44,106 bases of DNA from VRUE01 sp036276735 (GTDB taxonomy: Bacteria; Actinomycetota; Thermoleophilia; Solirubrobacterales; 70-9): NCBI GenBank assembly GCA_036276735.1, contig DASUOH010000014.1, positions 1 through 44,106 on the forward strand, in the 5' to 3' direction. Within the stretch, counting starts at the first letter, position 1, and every line of letters begins with the position of its first letter. The notes beneath the pieces are model-generated. The model searched no databases and had not been told where the DNA came from. It saw nothing but the letters and a program-made list of their open reading frames with translations. The translations under genes were made by a program, and so were the position numbers. Positions 6,625 through 16,512 of this stretch are shown in pieces.

Positions 6625-7137
6625 ATGAACGAAGCTGCGAACCGCCCTGGGCGGATAGAACTGCGAGACGAGCGTGCCTACGGGCGGCGCTTGCGGAGCC
6701 ATGCCTCGGCGATCGCCGTGCTCGCCCTCTTGGCCTTCGGGCTCGGCGCGGCCAGCGCCCAGGCCGCGACCGGCGGACTGACGACGGCCGACAGTCGCGT
6801 CACCGCCGCAGCGGCGCAGGCGGACGCCGGGATCGCCTTTACGCCGATGCGCTGGGCGGGGGCCACCTGGTACGGACCGGGGCTCTACGGCAATACGACC
6901 GCCTGCGGCCAGGTATTGCGCCCAGGCACGGTCGGCGTCGCGCACCGCAGCCTGCCCTGTGGCACGAGGGTCAAATTCGTCCATCGCGGCCGTCTGATCG
7001 TGACGCGCGTGATCGACCGGGGCCCGTACAGCCCCGGTCACGCCTGGGACCTGACCAACGGCGCCCGCGAAGCGCTCTCCTTCGAAGGCTCCGGCCGGGT
7101 TGGCTACGCGGTGGAGCTCCGTTACGCCCGTCGCTAG
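6625..7137 (+). CDS. Secreted RlpA-like double-psi beta-barrel protein
   Basis: 170 residues. A basic N-terminus and a hydrophobic segment (about 27-45, ending SAQA-ATG) form a signal peptide. Residues 78-168 form a double-psi beta-barrel of the RlpA/expansin type: ATWYGPGLYGNTTACGQVL, then AHRSLPCGTRVKF, then VIDRGPYSPGHAWDLT with the conserved Asp-Arg-Gly-Pro-Tyr. RlpA of Gram-negatives cleaves naked glycan strands; a wall-remodelling role outside the membrane is the likely function here. The two cysteines (94, 112) could pair. The start ATG 6625 sits three bases after the riboswitch, so expression is probably controlled by c-di-AMP, the signal linked to wall stress and osmolarity. Confidence 0.85.
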   Translation: MNEAANRPGRIELRDERAYGRRLRSHASAIAVLALLAFGLGAASAQAATGGLTTADSRVTAAAAQADAGIAFTPMRWAGATWYGPGLYGNTTACGQVLRPGTVGVAHRSLPCGTRVKFVHRGRLIVTRVIDRGPYSPGHAWDLTNGAREALSFEGSGRVGYAVELRYARR

Positions 7138-7206
7138 CGGCCGCCGTCCCTGCGGCTAGTCTTCCCGCCCGCGTTCACGGAATTCCACGAGAGGAGCAGA
7201 AGTCTG

Positions 7207-7884
7207 ATGTCGACTTATTCGCGCAGGGCTGTTGCGGCCGGCCTCGCTCTGATCGTCGCGCTCACCGCCGGCTCCGCGATCGCCGCCAAGCCCCGCACGA
7301 CGGTCGTCCTCGGCGAGACGGCGAGCCTGCCCGATCCGTCCTGTCCCGACTCGCCCTGTCAGGCGGTCGGCAGCACGACCGGGTTCCAGGTCAGCAACGG
7401 CCAGTCCAACCTGCCGTTTCTCGTCCCCGACGACGGGGTGGTCAAGTCCTGGACGCTTACCCTGGCCCAGCCGACCAACCAGCAGCGCTCCTTCTTCAAC
7501 GGCTTCTTCGGGATGCCGCCTCAGGCCCAGCTGGCGATTCTCCGTCGGGCCCCCGGGACGCAGCCGCCGCGCTACAACCTGCGAGGGAAGAGCTCGATCC
7601 AGGTGCTGACGCCATATCTCGGCGAGACGGTCCGCTTTGGCACCTCGCTGCGGGTCCGCAAGGACGACCTCATCGGCCTGACGATCCCGACCTGGGCACC
7701 GGCCTTCGCGCAGGGGCTCTCGGCCAAGAACGTCTGGCGCGCCAGTCGCGAAGCGGGCCAATGCACCGATACGACCGACGTCCGCCAGGGCGAAGCCCAC
7801 GAGCGCCTCAACTCCCGCGCCACCTACGGCTGCCGCTACTCCACCGCCCGCCTGCTCTATACGGCGACGGTAGTGCTGGACTGA
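7207..7884 (+). CDS. Secreted protein of unknown function
   Basis: 225 residues with a clear signal peptide (basic MSTYSRR, hydrophobic core to about residue 24, cleavage near AIAA-KP). The mature part has four or more cysteines (SCPDSPC near 47-51; C in EAGQC and YGC near the C-terminus) and an all-beta look. I recognise no catalytic motif. Similar secreted proteins of unknown role are, to my recollection, frequent in soil Thermoleophilia. The ATG at 7207 has a good ribosome site, AGAGGAG, 15-9 bases upstream. It follows the RlpA-like gene by 69 bases in the same direction but outside the reach of the riboswitch stem. The downstream region is the nested palindrome. Confidence 0.75.
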   Translation: MSTYSRRAVAAGLALIVALTAGSAIAAKPRTTVVLGETASLPDPSCPDSPCQAVGSTTGFQVSNGQSNLPFLVPDDGVVKSWTLTLAQPTNQQRSFFNGFFGMPPQAQLAILRRAPGTQPPRYNLRGKSSIQVLTPYLGETVRFGTSLRVRKDDLIGLTIPTWAPAFAQGLSAKNVWRASREAGQCTDTTDVRQGEAHERLNSRATYGCRYSTARLLYTATVVLD

Positions 7885-7912
7885 GGGGAGCGCGCTCGGG
7901 TACCCCTGCCGG

Positions 7913-8129
7913 CTCAACTTTTTCCGAAGACAGGACGCAACTGACCGCAATTGGCGGCTCGGAAAAAGTACAAGCCGCCGACAGGGGCACCCGACCCCGC
8001 TTGGCCACTGAACGTCTGTCGCCGGGCTGGCACGTAGGGAAAGAGGGCCGGGTTTCCCTCCGAACGGCTTGTACTTTTTGCGCGACACCGCCCTCGGACG
8101 GCCTTCTTCTGTCTTCGCAAAAAGTTGAG
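7913..8129. repeat. Nested palindromic element in a convergent intergenic region
   Basis: The 21-base outer arms 7913-7933 and 8109-8129 are inverted repeats with one mismatch. The inner arms 7963-7977 and 8065-8079 (AAAAAGTACAAGCCG) are perfect inverted repeats. In addition each half can fold on itself: ACTTTTTCCGA (7918-7928) with TCGGAAAAAGT (7959-7969), and ACTTTTTGCG (8073-8082) with CGCAAAAAGT (8115-8124). So four copies of an ACTTTTTNCG core alternate in orientation. It lies between two converging genes and may act as a bidirectional terminator, or be a small non-autonomous mobile element. No coding potential seen. Confidence 0.8.
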
Positions 8130-8157
8130 AGAGGAGGGATGCCCGGCCCTCAACCGC

Positions 8158-8724
8158 TTAAGCGACCGAGGGCAGCACCTTCGGCGTCGCCTGGTCTTTG
8201 GGCAGCGCCGCCGCCGCCGCGATCAGGCTCTGGAACTCGTTTAGCGCCAGGTGCGCGACCGCCTCGAGCAGCTCCTCGTCGCTCCAGCCGATCTCGCGTG
8301 CCTCCTCGTGGAGGTGGTGCGGTGGGTATCCATCCGCCTCCAGGGTTGCCTTCAGGTAGGCGAGCAGGGCTGCCTCGCGCGGGTCGCCCGAGGTGAAGCT
8401 GCGGGCTCGCGATACCTCGTCCAGCCCGAGGCCGGCATGCCGCGCCGACTTGGCGTGCTGGGCGATGCTGTAGGAGTCCTGCCGGTACTCGGCCACCGCA
8501 AGGGCGATCCGCTCGCGGGTCGCCCTTGGAAGCACGCCACCGCGCAGCTCTGAACGCATCCGGGTGTAGGCGCGCAGCACGGCAGGGGCCCCCGCGAGCA
8601 CCCCGACGAACTTGGTCACCGCGCCGCCGGCCGCCTGGATGCTCTTGATCAGGGGAGCGCTCTCCTCGGGAGCCGTCAACTCGTCGTGGATCTGGAATCT
8701 GCTGACTGCGGTTTTTACCGTCAA
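8158..8724 (-). CDS. Carboxymuconolactone decarboxylase (AhpD-like) family protein lacking the catalytic cysteines
   Basis: 188 residues, all-helical CMD fold: an LRGGVLPRATRERIALAVAE helix followed by YRQDSYSIAQHAKSARHAGL, the AhpD active-site helix. In AhpD enzymes this helix reads Cys-x-x-Cys-x-x-x-His; here both cysteine positions are replaced (SYSIAQH), leaving only the His. A thiol peroxidase activity is therefore unlikely, though other CMD proteins without Cys exist. The start is TTG 8724 with AGGAAG four bases upstream; no ATG is available nearby. The start codon overlaps an AACTTACTT half-site of the palindromic operator seen 70-90 bases further upstream, hinting at repression by a TetR-type regulator outside the window. 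Confidence 0.8.
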   Translation of the reverse strand: MTVKTAVSRFQIHDELTAPEESAPLIKSIQAAGGAVTKFVGVLAGAPAVLRAYTRMRSELRGGVLPRATRERIALAVAEYRQDSYSIAQHAKSARHAGLGLDEVSRARSFTSGDPREAALLAYLKATLEADGYPPHHLHEEAREIGWSDEELLEAVAHLALNEFQSLIAAAAALPKDQATPKVLPSVA

Positions 8725-8793
8725 CTTACTTCCTGCCTTCTGGCTCTTTCGGCTTTACAGAGCCTTTAATTGGCCTTTACTTTACTTTTAGCC

Positions 8794-8814
8794 ACTTACT
8801 TACGTGAAGTAAGT
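8794..8814. promoter_or_regulatory. Candidate TetR-type operator
   Basis: ACTTACTT-ACGTG-AAGTAAGT is a perfect 8-5-8 inverted repeat in the space between the divergent CMD-family and glnA genes. A further half-site AACTTACTT lies at 8723-8731 over the CMD start. The shape is typical of TetR-family operators; no candidate regulator is encoded nearby. The repeat overlaps a possible -10 (TTATAC, 8814-8819) on the plus strand. Confidence 0.5.
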
Positions 8815-8919
8815 TATACCGCGTTTCGGACGCCTCCGCAAGCGCCCGGCGTCGGCTTCATTTACCCGCAACACGCGCAGAGCGCACCCATTGCGGCGGC
8901 TTCGCCTATCGTTGCCGCC

Positions 8920-10272
8920 ATGGCAGAGAGCCCGGGGAGCGCCGCCGATGTGCTGGCGGCCGTCAAGGAGAGCGACGTCCGCTTCGTCCGCCTCTGGTTC
9001 ACCGATGTCCTCGGCCAGCTGAAGAGCTTCTCGATCAATGCCTCCGAGCTCGAAGACGCCTTCGAGGGCGGCATGGGCTTCGACGGCTCCTCGATCACCG
9101 GTTTCAACCCGATCGAGGAGTCCGACATGATCGCGATGCCCGATCCCTCGACCTTTGCCCTGATCCCTTGGCGGCCGGAGGGCGAGAATGCGGTCGCGCG
9201 CATGTTCTGCGACGTGCAGGTGCCGGGTGGCGAGCCTTACGAGGGCGACCCGCGCTGGATCATGCGCCGGGCCCTCGAGCGCGCGAAGGAACTCGGCTTT
9301 GACGCCTACAACATCGGCCCCGAGCTCGAGTACTTCTACTTTCGCTCCGCTAAGCCGGAGGGCGGGGTGCCGGAGGTGCTCGACGAGGGCGGCTACTTCG
9401 ACCTGACCACCCTCGACGCCGGCTCAGACGTGCGCCGCGAGACGATTCTCGCGCTGGAGAAGATGGGCATCCACGTCGAGTACGCCCACCACGAGGTCGG
9501 GCCATCCCAGCACGAGGTCGACATGCGCTACAAGGACGCGCTGGCGATGGCCGACGACTGCATGACCTATCGGATCGTCGTCAAGGAGTACGCGATGAAG
9601 TACGGCTGGCATGCCACCTTCATGCCGAAGCCGCTGTTCGGGGAGAACGGCTCCGGAATGCACGTCCACCAGTCGCTCTCAAAGGACGGGCGCAATGCCT
9701 TCTTCGACCCCGACGACCAGTACTTCCTCTCGCCGACCGCGAAGGCGTTCATCGCCGGCCAGCTGCGCCACGCGCGTGAGATCGCGCCGCTCTTCGCGCA
9801 GTGGGTCAACTCCTACAAGCGCCTCGTCCCCGGCTACGAGGCGCCGGTCTACCTCGCCTGGTCGCGGCGCAACCGCTCGGCGCTGATCCGCGTGCCGCTC
9901 TACCACCCCGGCAAGGAGGGGGCGACGCGGGCCGAGCTGCGCTGCCCCGACCCGGCCTGCAATCCGTATCTGTGCTTCGCCGGCATGCTGCATGCGGGCC
10001 TCGAGGGGATCGAGAAGGGCTACGAGCTGCCCGAGCCGATGGAGCAGAACCTTTACCACCTCTCGCCCGACGATCGGGCGCAGCGGGGCATCGAGCAGCT
10101 GCCGGCGACGCTCGGCGAGGCGATCGAGGTCGCCGCCGACTCCGAGCTCGTCCTGCGCACGCTCGGCGAGCACACCTTCCGTCGCTTCGTCGAGATCAAG
10201 CGACAGGAATGGGACGACTACAGGGTGCAGGTGACCCCGTACGAGATCGAGAACTTCCTGCCCGTCCTCTGA
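8920..10272 (+). CDS. glnA: Type I glutamine synthetase
   Basis: 450 residues from ATG 8920; the open frame extends upstream but without homology. The beta-grasp domain (RFVRLWFTDVLGQLKSFSI) carries the so-called latch region MGFDGSSITGF. The catalytic part has GPELEYFYF (metal-binding Glu), HHEVGPSQHEVD, NGSGMHVHQSL (ammonia/glutamate site) and the ATP-binding region RRNRSALIRVP. It joins ammonia to glutamate at the cost of ATP in the cytoplasm. Near the C-terminus is NLYHLS, at the position of the adenylylated Tyr of GlnE-regulated enzymes, so adenylylation is possible but not shown. No Shine-Dalgarno is visible; TATCGT eight bases upstream could be the -10 of a leaderless mRNA. A specialised glutamyl-amine ligase is a less likely alternative. 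Confidence 0.93.
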   Translation: MAESPGSAADVLAAVKESDVRFVRLWFTDVLGQLKSFSINASELEDAFEGGMGFDGSSITGFNPIEESDMIAMPDPSTFALIPWRPEGENAVARMFCDVQVPGGEPYEGDPRWIMRRALERAKELGFDAYNIGPELEYFYFRSAKPEGGVPEVLDEGGYFDLTTLDAGSDVRRETILALEKMGIHVEYAHHEVGPSQHEVDMRYKDALAMADDCMTYRIVVKEYAMKYGWHATFMPKPLFGENGSGMHVHQSLSKDGRNAFFDPDDQYFLSPTAKAFIAGQLRHAREIAPLFAQWVNSYKRLVPGYEAPVYLAWSRRNRSALIRVPLYHPGKEGATRAELRCPDPACNPYLCFAGMLHAGLEGIEKGYELPEPMEQNLYHLSPDDRAQRGIEQLPATLGEAIEVAADSELVLRTLGEHTFRRFVEIKRQEWDDYRVQVTPYEIENFLPVL

Positions 10273-10288
10273 GCATCAGTCTTCGCCG

Positions 10289-12283
<1,995 letters not shown>

Positions 12284-12412
12284 ACGCCGAGAGTACCCGC
12301 GAGGCAAGGAAGCCAACTATTGACGACCGACGGTCGCCGAAAAATGGGTCGCAGTCGCGAAAACCCTCACTGTGCGGGATTCACCGGAGAAAGGGAGCTC
12401 TACATTCCGTAA

Positions 12413-13822
12413 GTGGCTGACGAGCGACTCCTAGCCGAGGGTGGGCCTGCGATACACGCCGTCCTCGAGAAGCTGGGGCCAGGCGACCGCGAGGTCGTGC
12501 TGGCGGCTCTGGAGCGAGCAGAACGGACCGAGGCCGAGCTTCGTTACCTGGCTGAGCACGACTCGCTGACCGGCCTGCTCGACCGTCGTCGCTTTCGCGC
12601 CGAGCTCGACCAGCACGTCTCCTTCACGGCCCGCTACGGCGGCCAGGGTGCAGTGATGATCATCGACATCGATGGGCTCAAGGCCGTCAACGACACCTAC
12701 GGCCACCATGCCGGCGACAGCCTGATCCGCCAGGTCGCCGGGACGATGCGCGAACGGGTGCGTGGCACCGACATCATCGCCCGCCTCTCGGGCGATGAGT
12801 TCGCGATCCTGATGCCGCAGAGCGACACCGATGGTGCCTTGCAGCTCGGGGAAGACCTGCGGGCGCAGGTGGCCGAGACGGCGCGACCGACGCCGGAGGC
12901 CGAGCCGGTGACGATCAGCGTCGGGATCACGATGTTCGGCGGCGCCGGCGACGTCGCCGCCGAGGCGGTCCTGGTCGCCGCCGACCAGGCGATGTACCGG
13001 GCCAAGGAGGACGGGCGCAACCAGATCGCCCTCTTCCGTGATCCGACCGAGCCGCAGCGCAAGCCGGGGCGGCGCCAGACTGCGGCGGCGCGGATCCGCG
13101 ACGCCCTTACGCAGGACCGGCTCAGCCTCCACAGTCAGCCGATCCGCGACCTTGCTTCGGGAGGGATCGAGCGCTACGAGCTGCTGCTGCGGATGACCAG
13201 CGAGGAGGGGGAGCTGCTCCCTGCCGCAAGCTTCATCGAGGCAGCGGAGCGCTCCGGCATGGTCCAGGAGCTCGATCGCTGGGTCGTCTCGCGCGCCTTG
13301 GAGCTGCTCGCCGAGCGGGAGAAGCAGGGACGCCCCCTCTCGCTGCACGTAAATCTCTCGGGGGCCTCGCTCACCGACGTCTCGGTCCTCGAGTTCATCG
13401 AACGGCGGCTCGACGAAGCGGGGGCTGACCCCAGGCATTGCACCTTCGAGATCACCGAGACGGCGAACGTCTACGACTACGAGACAGCGGCCGGCTTCGC
13501 CGACCGGCTCACCGACGTCGGCTGCCAGGTGGCGATCGACGACTACGGTGCCGGCTTCGGCCCATTCCACTACCTGAAGCGGATCCCGTTCGACCTGATC
13601 AAGATCGACGGTGCCTTCGTCCGCGACATGCCACGCAGCGACGCCGACCAGCTGACCGTGCAGGCGATCGTCCAAATAGCCCGCGGCCTCGGCAAGGCGA
13701 CGATTGCCGAGTTTGTCCAGGACGACACGACGGCCCAGATGCTGCGCGACTACGGGGTTGACATGGCGCAGGGCTACCACCTCGGTCGCCCGGTGGACCT
13801 CGAGGAGGCGCTGGCGGCTTAG
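12413..13822 (+). CDS. GGDEF-EAL protein (cyclic-di-GMP turnover)
   Basis: 469 residues, no transmembrane segment. A short helix (1-45) leads to a GGDEF domain (45-210) whose signature reads SGDEF (126-130) rather than GGDEF, with no inhibitory RxxD site before it. An EAL domain follows (225-469): the signature is ELLLR (256-260, fitting the ExLxR pattern), with HVNLSG, FEITET, IDDYGAGFG, IKIDG and the final Glu (IAEFVQ), so the metal-binding set looks complete. I expect phosphodiesterase activity; cyclase activity is uncertain. GTG 12413 has AAAGGGAG about ten bases upstream. The stop overlaps the stop of the convergent acyl-CoA synthetase by four bases. Confidence 0.92.
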   Translation: MADERLLAEGGPAIHAVLEKLGPGDREVVLAALERAERTEAELRYLAEHDSLTGLLDRRRFRAELDQHVSFTARYGGQGAVMIIDIDGLKAVNDTYGHHAGDSLIRQVAGTMRERVRGTDIIARLSGDEFAILMPQSDTDGALQLGEDLRAQVAETARPTPEAEPVTISVGITMFGGAGDVAAEAVLVAADQAMYRAKEDGRNQIALFRDPTEPQRKPGRRQTAAARIRDALTQDRLSLHSQPIRDLASGGIERYELLLRMTSEEGELLPAASFIEAAERSGMVQELDRWVVSRALELLAEREKQGRPLSLHVNLSGASLTDVSVLEFIERRLDEAGADPRHCTFEITETANVYDYETAAGFADRLTDVGCQVAIDDYGAGFGPFHYLKRIPFDLIKIDGAFVRDMPRSDADQLTVQAIVQIARGLGKATIAEFVQDDTTAQMLRDYGVDMAQGYHLGRPVDLEEALAA

Positions 13823-15288
13823 GCGCCGGCGCGTAGCTCGGCGCGCTTTACCTTGCCGCTGTGGGTCTTCGGCAGCGAGTCGGCGAACTCGACGATCCGC
13901 GGGTACTTGTACGGCGCGGTCTGGGCGCGAACGTGCTGCTGCAGCTCGCGCGCCAGCTCGTCTGACGGCTCGGCGTCGGGCTCGAGGACGACGACGGCAC
14001 GGACCACCGCGCCGCGCTCGGGGTCGGGGGCGGCCACCGCGGCCGCCTCGGCGACGGCCACGTGGGTGAGAAGGGCGGACTCGACCTCGAAGGGGCCGAT
14101 CCGGTAGCCAGAGGAGAGGATCAGGTCGTCGGCGCGGCCCTCGAACCACAGATAGCCGTCGGCGTCCTGGCGGACGCGGTCGCCGGTCGGCCACCACTCC
14201 TCGCCGAAGGGCTCGCCGTCGAGGTAGCGGAGGAAGAACGTGGGGGAGGTGGCGGCGCGCAGCTGCAGTTCGCCGACCCCAGCCGTGTCGCCGCCGGCCA
14301 CCCTCACCTCGATGCCCGGCAGCGGCTTGCCCATCGAACCGTCGTAGGCCGGGTCGTCCTCTCCCGGCCGTATCCCGGTCACCTGGCCGGTCTCGGTCTG
14401 GCCGTAGCCGTCGCCGATCGGCAGGCCGAGACGCTCACGAAAGAGGCGAACCGTCTCCGGCTCGATCGGCTCTCCGGCCGAGACCAGGCGGCGCAGTGAC
14501 GGGATTGGCAGCAGCTCGGTCCGGCTGGCCACCATCCGGTACTCAGTCGGGGCCTGGCAGAGGACGTTGACGCCGAGCTCCTCGATCAGGCGCAGCCGCT
14601 CGTCGGGCTCGAAACGGCCGTCGTGAAGGACGGCCACGGCGCCGCGCAGCCAGGGAGCGATGAAGGCGTTGCGGGTCGACTTCGACCAGCCGGGCGCGGC
14701 GGTGCACCAGGCCACCTCTCCCTCGCGGGCGCCGAACCAGTGCTCGGCCTGCAGCTCCTGGCCGCCGAGGTAGCGCTGCGGATAGAGGACGCCGCGCGGC
14801 TCGCCGGTCGTGCCCGAGGTGAAGACGACTGCCGCTGGGTCGTCCGGATCGAGCCGCTCGATCTCGGCCGGCGTCTCCTGGGCGCGGTCCTCGTCGAGGA
14901 TGCGGGCGACGTCCTCCAGGTCCATGTAGGGCACCCCGTCGGGCAGCTCACCGAGGTAGCGCTCCTCGCCGACCACGAGCTTCGGGTTCGCCGCCGCCGC
15001 TCGCAGCGCCAGGTCCTTGCGCCGCAGCTGCGGGTTGCAGGGCAGCGCCACGGCACCCATCCGCCAGCAGGCCAGCAGCGCCAGCACCCACTCGACCCGG
15101 CTGCCGGTCAGGGTCATCACCACGTCACCGCGCCCGACCCCGTGCGCCGCAAATGCCCCTGACAGGCCCGCCGAGCGGGCGAACAGCTCCCCGAAATGAT
15201 GCACCCGCCGTTCCCCCTGCGCCGTCACCTCGATCAGCGCCGGTCGCGCCGCGGGAAAAGCTTCGACGACGTCCTCGATTAAGTTCAC
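13819..15288 (-). CDS. Acyl-CoA synthetase (AMP-forming, ACSM-like)
   Basis: 489 residues. ANL-superfamily motifs in order: P-loop VVFTSGTTGEPRGVLY (about 151-166), aromatic motif in YRMVAS, YGQTETGQ (about 284-291), TGDRVRQDADGYLWFEGRADD hinge region, and the C-terminal catalytic Lys in LPKTHSGKVKR. It activates a carboxylic acid with ATP to an acyl-adenylate and then forms the CoA thioester. The arrangement matches medium-chain (ACSM) ligases. Substrate not fixed by sequence; a medium-chain or branched acid would suit the nearby beta-oxidation genes. The start is GTG 15288, beside the AT-rich repeat patch; no good ribosome site is visible. Confidence 0.9.
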   Translation of the reverse strand: MNLIEDVVEAFPAARPALIEVTAQGERRVHHFGELFARSAGLSGAFAAHGVGRGDVVMTLTGSRVEWVLALLACWRMGAVALPCNPQLRRKDLALRAAAANPKLVVGEERYLGELPDGVPYMDLEDVARILDEDRAQETPAEIERLDPDDPAAVVFTSGTTGEPRGVLYPQRYLGGQELQAEHWFGAREGEVAWCTAAPGWSKSTRNAFIAPWLRGAVAVLHDGRFEPDERLRLIEELGVNVLCQAPTEYRMVASRTELLPIPSLRRLVSAGEPIEPETVRLFRERLGLPIGDGYGQTETGQVTGIRPGEDDPAYDGSMGKPLPGIEVRVAGGDTAGVGELQLRAATSPTFFLRYLDGEPFGEEWWPTGDRVRQDADGYLWFEGRADDLILSSGYRIGPFEVESALLTHVAVAEAAAVAAPDPERGAVVRAVVVLEPDAEPSDELARELQQHVRAQTAPYKYPRIVEFADSLPKTHSGKVKRAELRAGA

Positions 15289-15297
15289 AGTATCATC

Positions 15298-15350
15298 CCA
15301 TTAAGCATTATTCCATCAAGCATTATTATTTCTATCCCATTCGGTATTAT
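15298..15350. repeat. AT-rich 15-bp tandem repeats in a divergent promoter region
   Basis: CCATTAAGCATTATT (15298-15312) is followed directly by CCATCAAGCATTATT (15313-15327), one mismatch. A third, weaker copy (CCATTCGGTATTAT, 15337-15350) runs into the ATG of the ATPase gene. The patch is far lower in GC than its surroundings. It separates the divergent acyl-CoA synthetase and ATPase genes and could be an iteron-like binding site or a foreign insertion scar. Confidence 0.7.
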
Positions 15351-16512
15351 GCTGTCCGGTATGAAAAAGGAAGAGGGAAATCCATTTCTTTTCGGGACGC
15401 TCGCTCTCGACGAGGCGTTCACCGACCGCAACGAAGAGCGAAAAGAGCTTTCCCGCGACATACGCAACGGCCAAGATGTGGTCATCTTTGCGCCCAGACG
15501 CTACGGCAAGTCGTCGCTGATCTGGGCGACGATGCGCACTCTGGCTCAGGACGTGGTGCTCGTGGCTCACGTCGACCTGATGACCACCCCAACCAAGGAG
15601 CGGCTGGCCGCGGCCTTGGCGAGCGCGATCTATGAATACATGGCCTCCCCCTTGGATCGGGTCTGGGAGAAGGCGAGCGCGCCGTTCCGCCGCTTGCGGG
15701 TGCAACCTGCCATGAGCCTCGATCCACAGACGGGGGCCGTCGGTTTTTCGTTCGCGGCGGCTCGCGAGCCGGCCGATATCGACGCGACGATCCAGCAACT
15801 TCTCGAGCTTCCGGCCGAGCTTGCCGCTGATCGCGGCCGCCGGGTTGCACTGGTCTTCGACGAGTTCCAAGAGGTGGTCGAGATCGATCCTCATCTCCCG
15901 CGCCTCATGCGAGCGGTGTTCCAGCAGCAGCGCGAAGTCGCCCACGTCTATCTGGGCAGCAAGCGCCACGTGATGGAGCGGATCTTCAACGACCGCAACG
16001 AGCCGTTTTGGCGCAGCGCCAAGGCAATGGAACTTCACCTGATACCGATTGATGAGTTCGCCCATTTCCTCGTGGCGCAATTCGAGGCGACCGGGAGAGG
16101 TGTCGATCCCGCGGCGATCGACCGACTCCTCGCACTCACCGGCGGACATCCCTACGCGACCCAGCAGCTTGCTTACTTCCTCTGGGAAGAGACTCCGAAG
16201 GGGGAAGACGCAACGGAGGAACGCCTATCGGCCGCCTATGACGCCGTTCTGCGCGCGGAGCACTCGCACTTCACCTTGCTCTGGGAGGACGCCTCGACGG
16301 TGCAGCGCCTCGTCCTCCAGGCGTTGGCCCGGGAGCCTGGTCACCCTCAGTCCCAGGGCTATCGCCGCGATCACGACCTCCCGAGCGCGGCCAGCGTCCA
16401 GAAGGCCCTCCGGGCCCTCACCCAGCGCGAAATCGTCGCCGGCAACCGCGGCGCCTACCACATCGTCCAGCCCTTCCTGGACGAGTGGTTGCGCAGGTAC
16501 GGCCGTAGGTAG
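15349..16512 (+). CDS. Archaeal-type STAND/AAA ATPase
   Basis: 387 residues from ATG 15349; a second ATG at 15361 (MKKEEGNPFLFG) is equally possible. Walker A is APRRYGKSSLI (about residues 49-59), Walker B VALVFDEFQEV (about 167-177), and a sensor-like YLGSKRHVM follows. The GGHPYATQQLAYFLW helix and a C-terminal winged helix (about 320-385, with SAASVQKALRALTQREIVAG) complete the archaeal ATPase fold. Family members are scattered, often encoded by mobile DNA, and many are of unknown role; some act as nucleotide-dependent switches. Partner genes are absent. The AT-rich repeat patch at its front and the isolated position suggest horizontal gain. It ends inside one arm of an 18-bp inverted repeat. 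Confidence 0.85.
   Translation: MLSGMKKEEGNPFLFGTLALDEAFTDRNEERKELSRDIRNGQDVVIFAPRRYGKSSLIWATMRTLAQDVVLVAHVDLMTTPTKERLAAALASAIYEYMASPLDRVWEKASAPFRRLRVQPAMSLDPQTGAVGFSFAAAREPADIDATIQQLLELPAELAADRGRRVALVFDEFQEVVEIDPHLPRLMRAVFQQQREVAHVYLGSKRHVMERIFNDRNEPFWRSAKAMELHLIPIDEFAHFLVAQFEATGRGVDPAAIDRLLALTGGHPYATQQLAYFLWEETPKGEDATEERLSAAYDAVLRAEHSHFTLLWEDASTVQRLVLQALAREPGHPQSQGYRRDHDLPSAASVQKALRALTQREIVAGNRGAYHIVQPFLDEWLRRYGRR

Noticed and set aside
12340..12412. Possible c-di-GMP riboswitch before the GGDEF-EAL gene
   Set aside because: A GC-rich hairpin-like stretch (AAACCCTCACTGTGCGGG) was looked at, but the conserved GEMM blocks are not present.
12431..14197. A 588-residue open frame on the minus strand across the GGDEF-EAL gene
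   Set aside because: It is antisense to the GGDEF-EAL gene and out of frame with the acyl-CoA synthetase, with repetitive Arg-rich sequence. Shadow frame.
15298..15350. Possible CRISPR-like array
   Set aside because: Only two to three direct 15-base copies without unique spacers; this is a tandem repeat, not a CRISPR.
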